Source of the DNA: Streptomyces maremycinicus | GTDB taxonomy: Bacteria; Actinomycetota; Actinomycetes; Streptomycetales; Streptomycetaceae | Assembly (NCBI RefSeq): GCF_001184025.1 | Contig: NZ_BBYG01000020.1 | Span: 62,001 to 126,000, forward strand | Length of the DNA stretch: 64,000 nucleotides | Direction of reading: 5' to 3' | In this document: one piece after another, positions 25,668 to 33,987 of the stretch | How the letters are laid out: each line of letters opens with the position of its first letter | Numbering within the stretch: position 1 is the stretch's first letter | Program-made: the position numbers and the translations under genes | Notes under the pieces: model-generated | What the model saw: the letters and a program-made list of their open reading frames with translations, nothing else | Database searches by the model: none | What the model was told of the DNA's origin: nothing

Positions 25668-28348
25668 CAGACCGTCACCGCCTTGCCGTCGGCACCGGTC
25701 GCGCCCCGGGTGAACTGCGGGTGGATCAGCCCCACGCAGGTGTACGGCAGGTCGCCGACCTCCTCGACGGGCACCCCTCGCTGTCCGGCGAGCAGCCGCA
25801 CGTGGTCCAGGTCGGCGCCCGCCCCGGCCCGCGCCAGGATCTTCCACGGCACCCGGCGCAGCAGCACCCGGGTGGTCTCGCCGACCCCGGGCTTGACCAG
25901 GTTCACATCGTGGATGCCGTACTCCTCGCTGATCCGCTCGACCGCGGCCCAGCCCTCCCAGCTCGGGGTGCGGTCGCTGGCGAGCAGCTCCTTCACCGCG
26001 CCGGCGACCGTGTCCGTGACCTCGGGGAAGCGGGCGGCGACGGCGTCCAGGAAGGCCACCGAGACGTCCGTGCCGGCGAGCTCGCGGTAGAACTTCGCAC
26101 CGTGGAAGTCGTTCGGCCCGACCAGGTCGGCCCGCAGCACCGTGCGCGAGATGAGCCCCGAGACGGTCGAGTTGAGACAGGCCGACGGGATGAGGAAGTC
26201 GTCGCGGGTGCCGTACGTCCGCACGCACGAGCCCGGGTCGGCCAGCACCGCGATCTCCGCGTCGAAGCCGGCCGCACCGCCGCCCGCCTCGAACTCCTCG
26301 ATCGCCGCGGCCAGTTCCCGGGTGATCGCGCCCTTGCCGGTCCAGCCGTCGACGAAGACCACGTCACGCGGGTCGTGATGGGCGGCCAGCCAGCGCAGCG
26401 CGTTGGCGTCGATGCCCCGGCCGCGCACGATCGACACGGCGTAGTGCGGCAGGTCGAGGCCGTGCCGGAACTGCGCCCAGCGGCGCATCAGCACACCGAC
26501 GGGGGTGCCGGCCCGGGCGAGCGAGACGAGCACCGGCCGCGGGGACCGCTCGGCGATCACCGTCTCCGTGACCACACCCACGGCCTGCGCGATCCGCGCC
26601 GCCGACGTCTCCAGGGCCGCGTGGAACAGCTCCTGGTACTGCTCGCTGGGCTGGTACTCGACGGGCAGCGACTCGGCGTAGTGCGCGCCGCCGCTCTGGA
26701 TGGCCTCCTCGCGCTCCTCGGTCGGCGCCTCCAGCGTCACGTCCGAGAGGTCCTGGAGCAGCCAGCCGACCTCCTCGGGCGGGTACGAGGAGAAGGCGGG
26801 GCCGCGAAGGGGCTCGGGCAGCATGGCGGGTCTCTCTTCCGGCAAGGCGGCCGCGTACAGCGGCTGGGGGACGTACGACGGCACGACCGCGAGGACGACG
26901 TGCGGGGTGTGCGCGGCGAGCTCGGACAGGAGGCCGCCGGGAGCGTGCAGCTCCCGGGTGTCGGCCACGGAGTCCACGACGACGACGACGGCGTCGAAGC
27001 CGCCGCCCGCGACGTTATAGGCAAAGCGCTCGCCGGGGCCGTCGGCCGGGTCGTCGTGCGCGGGGAAAACGATTCGGCTGCGGATCGCGTAGCCCGGGTC
27101 GTCCACGGCGAGGACGGGCGAGCGGGTGGTGGTCGAGGAGCGCACCTCGGCGGCCACCACCTGCTCCAGCTCACGGGCCAGCCGCAGCGGGGCGTACATC
27201 AGTTCCTCGAAACCGAGTACCAGGACGCGCGAGGCGTCCTCGGGTATCGCCTCGGCGAGGCGGGCGGTCATGGCGGGCAGGGCGGTCTCCAGCCGGGCCC
27301 GGTGCTGGGGCGTGAACCCGTGCCGGCCGCCGTCGGGGAGGCCGCGGGGCCAGCGCAGGTCGACGCGGAAGATCTGGCCAGGGGGCCGCGTCTGGCCGGT
27401 GCGGTCGCCTTCCGGGTGCGGGTGCGTCGTGGCTGCTCGCGCAGTTCCCCGCGCCCCTGGGGGGTTGCCCCGCGCGTCGGCATCGGTGCTCTGCGGGGGA
27501 GCGGCCGCCGCCTCCTCGGGCTCGGTGCGGGCAGCGCCCTGAAGGGGTGCGGGGAACTGCGCGACCAGCCCCCGCGCACCCGCGGACGACCGATCACCGC
27601 CCGCGGCACCCGCACCCTCGGCCTCGTGGCGGGCGACCAGCTCCTGGCCCTTCTCCAGCACGCCCGGGGGCAGCCGCACCGTCCCCGACGCCGCGGCGAC
27701 CAGGTCCACCCGGGCGCCGATCTCGCGGGCGAAGTCCTCCAGGCGGCCCGCGTCCGCGGCCGACCGCATGTCGACCAGCGCCACCACGACGTACCGTCCC
27801 CGCGGATACCGCTCGTGCAGATCACGCACGGTGTTCAGCACCGTGTTGCCGGTCGAGAACTCGTCGTCGACCAGGACCAGCGGCCCGTCACCCACCAGCA
27901 GCGTCGGATCCTCCGGCAGCAGCAGGTGCGAGGTGGCGTGCGAGTGGGACTCCTCGAAGCCGCCCGCCTGCGCGACCCCCGCGACCGGGCGCCGGGTGGA
28001 GTGCAGGTACGGGGCGGTGCCGAGGCCGTCGGCGACCGAGTGGCCGAGGCCGGTGGCGGTCTCCGCGTAGCCCAGGACGACCGCCCGGGCGGACTCCTCG
28101 GCGCCGAGCAGCTCACGCACCCTGCGGCCGAGGGCGAACCCGTGACCGTGCACCACGGACGGCGACTGGGGCACGTGCTTGCCCAGGACGTTGGAGACCA
28201 GCAGATGCGCCCGCTTGGGATTGCGGCGCAGGGCCAGCCCCAGCAGGTCCGTCAGCGTGTCGTCGCCCACCAGCTCGACACCGAGCCGCTCGGCGACCCA
28301 CGTCCCGGACCAGATCCCGTCGTCCCCGTTGTTCACTGCGTTGTTCAT
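25667..28348 (-). CDS. PRTase-TRSP-StiP(PRTase)-PELOTA fusion protein of the Ter module
   Basis: This 893-aa protein appears to join four domains. Residues 1-240 are a phosphoribosyltransferase with PRPP loop VLVDDEFSTGNT (158-169). After a low-complexity linker (245-325) comes a TRSP domain (about 326-515, with RFAYNVAGGGFDAVVVVVD). Residues 516-810 resemble the StiP/PRTase_1 family, with a second PRPP loop VFVDGWTGKGAIT (664-676). The end (815-893, VRLLAGQRGVPVEEVGDLPY) resembles the PELOTA RNA-binding domain. These often occur as separate genes. The predicted role is synthesis of a ribosylated nucleoside-like compound in the Ter stress response. ATG at 28348 follows AAGGGA; GTG five codons later is possible. 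Confidence 0.82.
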   Translation of the reverse strand: MNNAVNNGDDGIWSGTWVAERLGVELVGDDTLTDLLGLALRRNPKRAHLLVSNVLGKHVPQSPSVVHGHGFALGRRVRELLGAEESARAVVLGYAETATGLGHSVADGLGTAPYLHSTRRPVAGVAQAGGFEESHSHATSHLLLPEDPTLLVGDGPLVLVDDEFSTGNTVLNTVRDLHERYPRGRYVVVALVDMRSAADAGRLEDFAREIGARVDLVAAASGTVRLPPGVLEKGQELVARHEAEGAGAAGGDRSSAGARGLVAQFPAPLQGAARTEPEEAAAAPPQSTDADARGNPPGARGTARAATTHPHPEGDRTGQTRPPGQIFRVDLRWPRGLPDGGRHGFTPQHRARLETALPAMTARLAEAIPEDASRVLVLGFEELMYAPLRLARELEQVVAAEVRSSTTTRSPVLAVDDPGYAIRSRIVFPAHDDPADGPGERFAYNVAGGGFDAVVVVVDSVADTRELHAPGGLLSELAAHTPHVVLAVVPSYVPQPLYAAALPEERPAMLPEPLRGPAFSSYPPEEVGWLLQDLSDVTLEAPTEEREEAIQSGGAHYAESLPVEYQPSEQYQELFHAALETSAARIAQAVGVVTETVIAERSPRPVLVSLARAGTPVGVLMRRWAQFRHGLDLPHYAVSIVRGRGIDANALRWLAAHHDPRDVVFVDGWTGKGAITRELAAAIEEFEAGGGAAGFDAEIAVLADPGSCVRTYGTRDDFLIPSACLNSTVSGLISRTVLRADLVGPNDFHGAKFYRELAGTDVSVAFLDAVAARFPEVTDTVAGAVKELLASDRTPSWEGWAAVERISEEYGIHDVNLVKPGVGETTRVLLRRVPWKILARAGAGADLDHVRLLAGQRGVPVEEVGDLPYTCVGLIHPQFTRGATGADGKAVTV
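27437..27564. repeat. Inverted pair of a Streptomyces-type interspersed repeat inside a coding linker
   Basis: TCGCGCAGTTCCCCGC-G-CCCCT (27437-27458) and its reverse complement at 27543-27564 differ at one position. The sequence CGCAGTTCCCCGCGCCCCTG is, from general knowledge, very common in Streptomyces intergenic regions. Here it is read in frame within residues about 261-304 of the PRTase fusion, exactly in the disordered linker. A decayed similar stretch (CCCCGCGCCCCTGACGGG) lies near 38257-38275, after aceE. Confidence 0.7.
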
Positions 28349-28374
28349 GCGTCCCTTGTGAGTGAGGTGGTTCT

Positions 28375-29550
28375 TCAGCCGGGTATACCGGCGGCGAGCA
28401 GGTCGACGAAGCTGACGTCCTCGTGCGCGACACCGAAGACCTCGGCGCGGAGCATGGTGCGCTCGGCCCAGGCGCGGTGCGGCTTCACCTCGTTCATCTT
28501 GTTCGTGTACTGCGACCGCAGCACACCCCCGCCGCCGCGTTCCGGCCGCAGGATGTCCGCCGCGTCGCTGTACTCCTCGTGACTGACGACGGACAGCGCG
28601 TGCACGGCCGGCACGTGCGAGGGGTGGATGCAGGTCTTGCCCAGCAGACCGTTGGCGTGATCCAGGGAGATCTCGCGCAGCAGCCCGTCCATCGCGTGCT
28701 CGATCAGTTTCTCGCGCAGTTCGACGGCCTGCCCCTCCAGGAAGGGACTGTGCCGCAGCATCGGCTTGAACATGCGCTCGGGAACCCGGAAGTACTCCCA
28801 CACGGGACCGGTCACGGTGAACCCGGTGCCGTCGGCCCGGCCCAGCATGTTCACCACGTCGGCGATCACGGAGGCCACGATCTGGACGTCGTAGGCGGTC
28901 ATGTCGGGCGCTCTGCGCAGCCCGTACGAGGAGCAGAAGTCGGTCACGCCGAGGCGCAGCGCGAGGACCCGGCTGCGGTACTTGTCGACGGCGCGGGCGA
29001 TGCCCTCCAGGGAGTCCACCCGCGACTCGCGGTACATCAGCTCGGGCGTCTCCAGGACGGGCATGCCGAACAGCCGCCGCCCGCTCGCCGTCTCGGCGCC
29101 CGCCAGTGCCTCCAGGAAGGGGATGCCCCGCTCCTCGGTGAACTTCGGGAAGACGAACCCGCTCAGCAGCTCCACGCCGGCCCCGAGCCGCCGGACCAGG
29201 TCGGGGATCTGCTCGGGCGTGCGCACCCGGATGAAGAGCAGCGGCGGCTCCACGCCGTCGGTGTCCCGGCGCCCCAGCAGGTCGGCGAACTGCTGGACCA
29301 GGTTCTCCTCGCCGGCCTCGACGTCCTCGTCGCCGATGGAGTCCTCCAGGCACAGCACCATCGACACCACGCCGCGCCCGCTCTGCTTGACGATGTCGTC
29401 CGCCAGCCGGGGCCTGGTGGCCGGGCTGTACAGCGTGGCGCCCAGAGCCGCGGAGAGCAGCCTGGCCGGGGAATCCGTGTCGAAGACACACGGCTCCCGG
29501 TAGAAGAGACGCTCCCGCACCTCAGGGGCGAGGTGCCCGAAATGACGCAT
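28375..29550 (-). CDS. HpcH/HpaI aldolase - citrate-lyase-beta-like protein of the Ter module
   Basis: This 391-aa TIM-barrel lyase-like protein starts at ATG 29550, after GGGGGAGA. Conserved features include a metal/phosphate region (VVSMVLCLEDSIGDEDV), RVRTPEQIPDLV, FVFPKFTEERG, and the CitE-type Glu/Asp site (MPVLETPELMYRES; LRLGVTDFCSSYGLRR). It is first of the three minus-strand genes, 26 bases before the PRTase fusion. A CitE/HpcH-like lyase is a regular member of the Ter biosynthetic operon. The substrate is unknown. An ATP-grasp gene often found in these operons is not seen nearby. Confidence 0.83.
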   Translation of the reverse strand: MRHFGHLAPEVRERLFYREPCVFDTDSPARLLSAALGATLYSPATRPRLADDIVKQSGRGVVSMVLCLEDSIGDEDVEAGEENLVQQFADLLGRRDTDGVEPPLLFIRVRTPEQIPDLVRRLGAGVELLSGFVFPKFTEERGIPFLEALAGAETASGRRLFGMPVLETPELMYRESRVDSLEGIARAVDKYRSRVLALRLGVTDFCSSYGLRRAPDMTAYDVQIVASVIADVVNMLGRADGTGFTVTGPVWEYFRVPERMFKPMLRHSPFLEGQAVELREKLIEHAMDGLLREISLDHANGLLGKTCIHPSHVPAVHALSVVSHEEYSDAADILRPERGGGGVLRSQYTNKMNEVKPHRAWAERTMLRAEVFGVAHEDVSFVDLLAAGIPG

Positions 29551-29725
29551 AAATCTCCCCCGTGGTGCAAGCAAGTCTGTGGATTCGGTATGAGGTGGCC
29601 GGTAATAGTACGTAGGGATCCATGTCAGAGGTTCCCACCCGGCATGAATTTCAGGTAACTCGCGGATGAGACTTGCCGTGTACCCCGCGTTGTCGTGAGC
29701 AGGCCCGAGAAGGCAGGATGACCGC

Positions 29726-30478
29726 ATGACGCACGCGATGCTGAAGGGGTCGAACGTCCCGCTGAAAGCCACCACGGTACGCGCCGTGCTGCGCTGGACC
29801 CCCGGGCAGGGGGTCCCGGACGTCGACGCCTCGGCGCTGCTCCTCGGCCTCGACGGCCGGGTGCGCTCCGACGAGGACTTCGTCTTCTACAACCAGCCCA
29901 GGCACCCCTCCGGGAAGGTCTGGCGGCTCGGCAAGAAGCGCGTCGCCGAGGGCCTCACGGACACCATCCAGACGGATCTGTCCGGTGTCGAGTCCGGCGT
30001 CGGCCAGATTCTGCTGGTCGCCTCGGCGGACGGCGTGACGTTCGACCGCGTACGTTCCCTCACCATCGCGCTGTACGACGCGGCAGCCGACGCCGAACCG
30101 CTCGCCACGTTCGACATCCGCCCCGAGACGGGCGAGGAGACGGCGCTGATCTGCGGCGAACTGTACCGGCGCGGCGAGGGCTGGAAGTTCCGCGCGCTGG
30201 GCGAGGGCTACTCCAACGGCCTCAAGGGCCTGGCCACCGACTTCGGCATCTCGGTGGACGAGTCGGAGGAGGCGTCGGCCGCCGCCGAACCGGCCTCCGA
30301 GCCGGCCCCCCGCACGCCCAGCCTCTCCCAGCCCCTGCCGCCCGAGCAGCCGACCTCGGCGGTACCCCAGCAGCAGCCCGCGTACGGCTATCCGGCCAGT
30401 CTCCCGACGTACGGCTACGGCTATCCGGACGGCTCCTTCCGGCTGCCCCCGCAGGGCCCCCAGTTCGTCGGACGCTGA
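29726..30478 (+). CDS. TerD-family protein with Pro/Tyr-rich C-terminal tail
   Basis: This 250-aa protein has a TerD domain in residues 1-175, with GVPDVDASALLLGLDGRV, DFVFYNQPRHPSG, FDIRPETGEETALICGELYRR and WKFRALGEGYSNGLKGLATDFGISV. The Ca2+-binding acidic loop after the FYNQ motif is replaced (WRLGKKRVAEGLTDTI), so calcium binding may be lost, unlike the two TerDs at 32604 and 33300. The tail (176-250) is disordered and rich in Pro, Gln, Tyr and Gly (PAYGYPASLPTYGYGYPDG). It diverges from the biosynthetic operon (175-base gap). No SD is clear; CAGGAT lies six bases before ATG. Confidence 0.85.
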   Translation: MTHAMLKGSNVPLKATTVRAVLRWTPGQGVPDVDASALLLGLDGRVRSDEDFVFYNQPRHPSGKVWRLGKKRVAEGLTDTIQTDLSGVESGVGQILLVASADGVTFDRVRSLTIALYDAAADAEPLATFDIRPETGEETALICGELYRRGEGWKFRALGEGYSNGLKGLATDFGISVDESEEASAAAEPASEPAPRTPSLSQPLPPEQPTSAVPQQQPAYGYPASLPTYGYGYPDGSFRLPPQGPQFVGR

Positions 30479-30497
30479 GCCGCCGGGAACCGGCGGC
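30479..30497 (+). terminator. Hairpin directly after the TerD-tail gene
   Basis: GCCGCCGG-GAA-CCGGCGGC begins at the base after the TGA at 30476-30478. Confidence 0.7.
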
Positions 30498-30545
30498 CCG
30501 GGTACCGCGAACCGGGGCGTCGTCGGCCCGGGTGCCGCCGGGGCG

Positions 30546-31283
30546 CTACTTCTCGGCCTTCGTCTTGTAGCCCCGGCCCCAGGACAGGCCCCAGCCGTAC
30601 AGGCGGTCCAGCTCCGCCTGGAAGCCGTAGACGAACCGCACCTCGCGCCGCACCATCAGCTCGTTCTTCACGTTCTCGATCATCACCACGGCGCAGGACC
30701 GGGCCTGCGGATGCCGTTCGTCGAGGCCTATCTCGATCCGCGGCCCGTTGCTCGGGTAGAGCGTGACGATCGCGTGCGTGCGGTCGAACGCCGGCGTCTG
30801 GTCGTAGATGTAGACGAAGACCAGCAGCCGCTTGATCTGTTCCCGGTGGTCGAGGTTGACGTACATCGTCTCGCCGGACGCCGACCCGAACCGGTCGTCC
30901 CCGCTCAGCTTCACGTACGGCGCCGCGTTGACGTCCCCCAGCAGGCCGCCGAGCGGCTGCACGACCCCCTTCGTGCCGTCGGCCAGCTCGTACAGGCAGC
31001 CGAGGTCGAGGTCGACGTTCACCATGCTCTGGCTGTGTCCGATGACCTCCGGCGGCCGCAGCGCCTTGAAGGGGTGCCGCAGCAGGCTCTCCCGCTGCGG
31101 TCCGCCGATGTCGGACGTCCGCATCCGCCAGGTCAGGTTGACGCGCAGGTTGCCGGTCGCGGCGCCCTGCTTGGTCAGGGAGACCTGGGAATGCCGCTTG
31201 GTCAGTTCGATCGCGTTGGTGGCCGCGTTGCCCGAGTCGAAGTCCGCCGCCCGGCTGCCCAGGAGCCCGTCGAAGATGCCCAT
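30546..31283 (-). CDS. TerA-like tellurium-resistance family protein
   Basis: This protein of about 245 aa begins MGIFDGLLG, then IELTKRHSQVSLTKQGAATGNLRVNLTWRMR. It contains the Ter-type beta-sandwich pattern VDLDLGCLYELADGTKGVVQPLG, and LSGDDRFGSASGETMYVNLDHREQIKRLLVFVYIYD, an acidic loop region like that of TerD. The C-terminus has FVYGFQAELDRLYGWGLSW. It matches the TerA branch of the TerD superfamily. ATG at 31283 is taken; GTG at 31295 is an alternative. It lies downstream of the DUF475 terminator, so it may have its own promoter near 31300. Confidence 0.78.
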   Translation of the reverse strand: MGIFDGLLGSRAADFDSGNAATNAIELTKRHSQVSLTKQGAATGNLRVNLTWRMRTSDIGGPQRESLLRHPFKALRPPEVIGHSQSMVNVDLDLGCLYELADGTKGVVQPLGGLLGDVNAAPYVKLSGDDRFGSASGETMYVNLDHREQIKRLLVFVYIYDQTPAFDRTHAIVTLYPSNGPRIEIGLDERHPQARSCAVVMIENVKNELMVRREVRFVYGFQAELDRLYGWGLSWGRGYKTKAEK

Positions 31284-31312
31284 TCCCGCCCCCACGTCCG
31301 CTGATGAAAACC

Positions 31313-31357
31313 GGCGGGGCGGCCGGTGGAGGACTCGTCCTCACCGGCCGCCCCGCC
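31313..31357 (-). terminator. Long hairpin after the DUF475 gene
   Basis: GGCGGGGCGGCCGGTG pairs with CACCGGCCGCCCCGCC through a GAGGAC/GTCCTC inner stem. On the minus strand it lies 27 bases after the DUF475 stop. Confidence 0.85.
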
Positions 31358-31383
31358 CAGAGCGTTCCTCGCTCCCCAGGTGA

Positions 31384-32529
31384 TCACACCCCGGACGAGA
31401 CCTCAGTCTTCTCGTCCGAGCCCTGGGCTCCCTCGGCCGCCGCCAGCGCGCGGTTGCGGCGGACGGAGGACAGGAAGGACCAGCCGATCAGGACGACACC
31501 GACCAGGCCGGTGATGACCTCGTTGATCTGGTACTGGATGGTGATCATGAGGATCACGGCGAGGGCGCCGATCGCGTAGTGGGCGCCGTGCTCCAGGTAG
31601 ACGTAGTCGTCGAGGGTGCCCTGGCGGACCAGGTACACGGTCAGCGATCGGACGTACATGGCGCCGATGCCCAGGCCCAGCGCCATCAGCACGATGTCGT
31701 TGGTGATGGCGAAGGCGCCGATGACGCCGTCGAAGGAGAAGGACGCGTCGAGGACCTCGAGGTAGAGGAACATGAAGAACGCGGCCTTGCCGGCCAGGAC
31801 GACGGGCGAGCGCTGCTTGCCGGTGCGCGCGGCCTCTTCCTCCGCCTCGTGCTCGCGTTCCTCTTCCTCCTCGAGCTTGTCCTCGAAGTAGCCGGAGAGA
31901 CCGCCGACGACCATGTACGTGATCAGACCGGCGATACCGGAGATCAGCACCGTCTGCGCCTTGTCGACGTGCGCGCCGCCGTGCTGGTGGGCGTGGGTCG
32001 CGAAGGTGAAGGCAGTGATCAGCAGGACGATCAGCGCGATGCAGACCGACAGCATGTCGACCTTGCCGAGCTTGGAGAGCGGGCGCTCGATCCAGCGCAG
32101 CCACTGGATGTCACGGTCCTCGAAGATGAAGTCCAGGAAGATCATCAGCAGGAACATGCCACCGAACGCGGCGATCGACGGGTGAGCGTCGGTGACCAGC
32201 TGCTGGTACTGGTCCTTGTCGTTGAGCGCGAGGTCGACGGCGTCGATCGGGCCGATCTTGGCACTGATGGCGACGATCACGACGGGGAAGACCAGGCGCA
32301 TGCCGAAGACGGCGATCAGCACACCGATGGTGAGGAAGATCTTCTGCCAGAAGGCACTCATCTTCTTCAGGATCCCGGCGTTGACCACCGCGTTGTCGAA
32401 GGACAGCGAGATCTCCAGGACGGAGAGGATCGCCACGATGCCGAAGGCCTCCCACCCCCCGTAGAAGACCGCTGCGACCAGGCCGAGCGCGGTGACCGCG
32501 AACGACCAGCCGAAGGTTTTCAGAAGCAC
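31384..32529 (-). CDS. DUF475 / TerC-like integral membrane protein
   Basis: This 381-aa protein has about nine hydrophobic segments. Two Asp-containing membrane motifs typical of the TerC/DUF475 superfamily are seen: LEISLSFDNAVVNAGIL near residue 40, and LEVLDASFSFDGVIGAFAIT near residue 258. A Glu-rich cytoplasmic loop (EDKLEEEEEREHEAEEEAARTGK) and a His-rich stretch (THAHQHGGAH) could touch metal ions. Members are linked with tellurite resistance and metal (Mn2+) handling. The start is GTG at 32529 with a weak SD. It lies between TerD and TerA-like genes, as in other Ter clusters. Confidence 0.84.
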   Translation of the reverse strand: MLLKTFGWSFAVTALGLVAAVFYGGWEAFGIVAILSVLEISLSFDNAVVNAGILKKMSAFWQKIFLTIGVLIAVFGMRLVFPVVIVAISAKIGPIDAVDLALNDKDQYQQLVTDAHPSIAAFGGMFLLMIFLDFIFEDRDIQWLRWIERPLSKLGKVDMLSVCIALIVLLITAFTFATHAHQHGGAHVDKAQTVLISGIAGLITYMVVGGLSGYFEDKLEEEEEREHEAEEEAARTGKQRSPVVLAGKAAFFMFLYLEVLDASFSFDGVIGAFAITNDIVLMALGLGIGAMYVRSLTVYLVRQGTLDDYVYLEHGAHYAIGALAVILMITIQYQINEVITGLVGVVLIGWSFLSSVRRNRALAAAEGAQGSDEKTEVSSGV

Positions 32530-32555
32530 TGGCTACCCAATCGTGTCTGGGGGTC

Positions 32556-32576
32556 CCCCCAAGCGAAGCTTGGGGG
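32556..32576 (-). terminator. Hairpin between terD and the DUF475 gene
   Basis: CCCCCAAGC-GAA-GCTTGGGGG is a perfect 9-base stem with a 3-base loop, 28 bases downstream of the terD stop on the minus strand. Confidence 0.8.
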
Positions 32577-32603
32577 TGGATCTCCCCCACGCCGTACTCG
32601 GTT

Positions 32604-33179
32604 TTACGAAACGTTGACTCCGAAGTCTAGAGCGATGCCCCGCAGCCCCGACGCGTACCCCTGCCCCACCGCACGGAACTTCCATTCGCCCTGGTATCGA
32701 TAGAGCTCACCGAAGATCATCGCGGTCTCCGTGCTGGCGTCCTCGCTCAGGTCGTAGCGGGCGAGCTCCTGGCCGTCGGCCTGGTTCACCACCCGGATGA
32801 ACGCGTTGGAGACCTGACCGAAGGTCTGTCCCCGCTCGTCCGCCATGTGGATCGAGACCGGGAAGACGATCTTGTCGCACTGGGGCGGCACCTTGGAGAG
32901 GTCCACGAGCAGCGACTCGTCGTCGCCGTCGCCCTCACCGGTGAGGTTGTCGCCGGTGTGCTCCACCGAGCCGTCCGGACTCTTGAGCTGGTTGTAGAAG
33001 ACGAACCACTCGTCCCCCATCACCCGCCCGCTGGTGCACAGCAGCGCGCTGGCGTCGAGGTCGAAGGGGGCTCCGGTGGTGGAGCGCGCGTCCCAGCCGA
33101 GTCCGATCATCACCTGAGTGAGGTTCGGCGCGGCCTTGGACAGGGAGACATTGCCTCCCTTGGCGAGCGTGACGCCCAT
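32604..33179 (-). CDS. terD: TerD-family Ca2+-binding stress protein (copy 1)
   Basis: The 191-aa TerD domain protein starts at ATG 33179 after GGGGAGG. It has the standard sequence landmarks: MGVTLAKGGNVSLSK, GLGWDAR, FDLDASALL, EWFVFYNQLKSPDGSVEHTGDNLTG, then GEGDGDDESLLVDLSKVP (acidic Ca2+ site), VNQADGQELARYDLSEDAS and a C-terminal GYASGLRGIALDFGVNV. TerD proteins are cytoplasmic and bind Ca2+. They are tied to tellurite resistance, development and stress in Streptomyces. Its tandem neighbour at 33300 is a clear paralog (shared GNVSL, DGSVEHTGDN, YDLSEDASTETAM). Confidence 0.93.
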   Translation of the reverse strand: MGVTLAKGGNVSLSKAAPNLTQVMIGLGWDARSTTGAPFDLDASALLCTSGRVMGDEWFVFYNQLKSPDGSVEHTGDNLTGEGDGDDESLLVDLSKVPPQCDKIVFPVSIHMADERGQTFGQVSNAFIRVVNQADGQELARYDLSEDASTETAMIFGELYRYQGEWKFRAVGQGYASGLRGIALDFGVNVS

Positions 33180-33240
33180 GATTGCTGGTCCTCCCCTAGG
33201 TGGTGCTCAGGTGCTTCCTCTTCGGTTGTCCTGCACGTCC

Positions 33241-33267
33241 GGCGCCGCCCGTAAACGGTGCGGCGCC
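33241..33267 (-). terminator. Hairpin between the two terD genes
   Basis: GGCGCCGC and GCGGCGCC enclose CCGTAAACGGT, which itself can pair. It lies 33 bases after the stop of the upstream terD (33300 on the minus strand) and may attenuate read-through into the second copy. Confidence 0.7.
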
Positions 33268-33299
33268 GGACGGTCGGACCTTCCGGCCCCGCGGACGAC

Positions 33300-33875
33300 T
33301 CAGACGTTGACGCCGAAGTCCTGCGCGATACCGCGCAGGCCCGACGCGTAGCCCTGGCCGATGGCACGGAACTTCCACTCCGCGCCGTGCCGGTACAGCT
33401 CGCCGAAGACCATCGCGGTCTCGGTGGACGCGTCCTCGCTGAGGTCGTAACGGGCGATCTCTGCGCCGCCGGCCTGGTTCACGACGCGGATGAACGCGTT
33501 GCGGACCTGACCGAAGGACTGCTGCCGGTTCTCCGCGTCGTAGATCGACACGGGGAAGACGATCTTGTCGACGTCGGCCGGGACCCCGGCGAGGTTGACC
33601 TTGATCGCCTCGTCGTCGCCCTCGCCCTCGCCGGTGGTGTTGTCACCGGTGTGCTCGACCGAGCCGTCGGGGCTCTTCAGGTTGTTGAAGAAGACGAAGT
33701 TCGCGTCACTGGCGACCTTGCCGGCGCTGTTCACCAGCAGCGCGCTGGCGTCCAGGTCGAAGTCGGTGCCGGTCGTGGTGCGGACGTCCCACCCCAGACC
33801 GACGATGACCGCGGTCAGGCCCGGGGCCTCCTTGGTCAGCGATACGTTGCCGCCCTTGCTGAGGCTGACTCCCAC
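33300..33875 (-). CDS. terD: TerD-family Ca2+-binding stress protein (copy 2)
   Basis: The 191-aa paralog of the 32604 gene has the same length and motif order: MGVSLSKGGNVSLTK, FDLDASALLVN, NFVFFNNLKSPDGSVEHTGDNTTG, EGEGDDEAIKVNLAGVP and GLRGIAQDFGVNV. All acidic Ca2+-site residues appear present. GTG at 33875 follows GGAGG at four-base spacing. It is the promoter-proximal member of the tandem pair. The two copies differ mainly in mid-domain surface residues. Confidence 0.93.
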   Translation of the reverse strand: MGVSLSKGGNVSLTKEAPGLTAVIVGLGWDVRTTTGTDFDLDASALLVNSAGKVASDANFVFFNNLKSPDGSVEHTGDNTTGEGEGDDEAIKVNLAGVPADVDKIVFPVSIYDAENRQQSFGQVRNAFIRVVNQAGGAEIARYDLSEDASTETAMVFGELYRHGAEWKFRAIGQGYASGLRGIAQDFGVNV

Positions 33876-33987
33876 AAGTCCTCCATTGGTGTCCTGGGGC
33901 GGGGAGCCCCTGGTGCGTCGGATATCGGATCAACGAGTCGATCCTAGTGACGGGTTCCCGCCCCACGCAGGCCCTGGCGCCGAAGAA

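Noticed and set aside
25721..28582. 953-codon open frame antisense to the PRTase fusion
   Set aside because: Low-complexity shadow translation; the minus strand carries two PRPP loops and coupled neighbours.
28348..29491. N-terminal extension of the PRTase fusion back to 29491
   Set aside because: This would be the antisense-like second frame of the HpcH/CitE-like gene; the ATG at 28348 has an SD in the 26-base gap.
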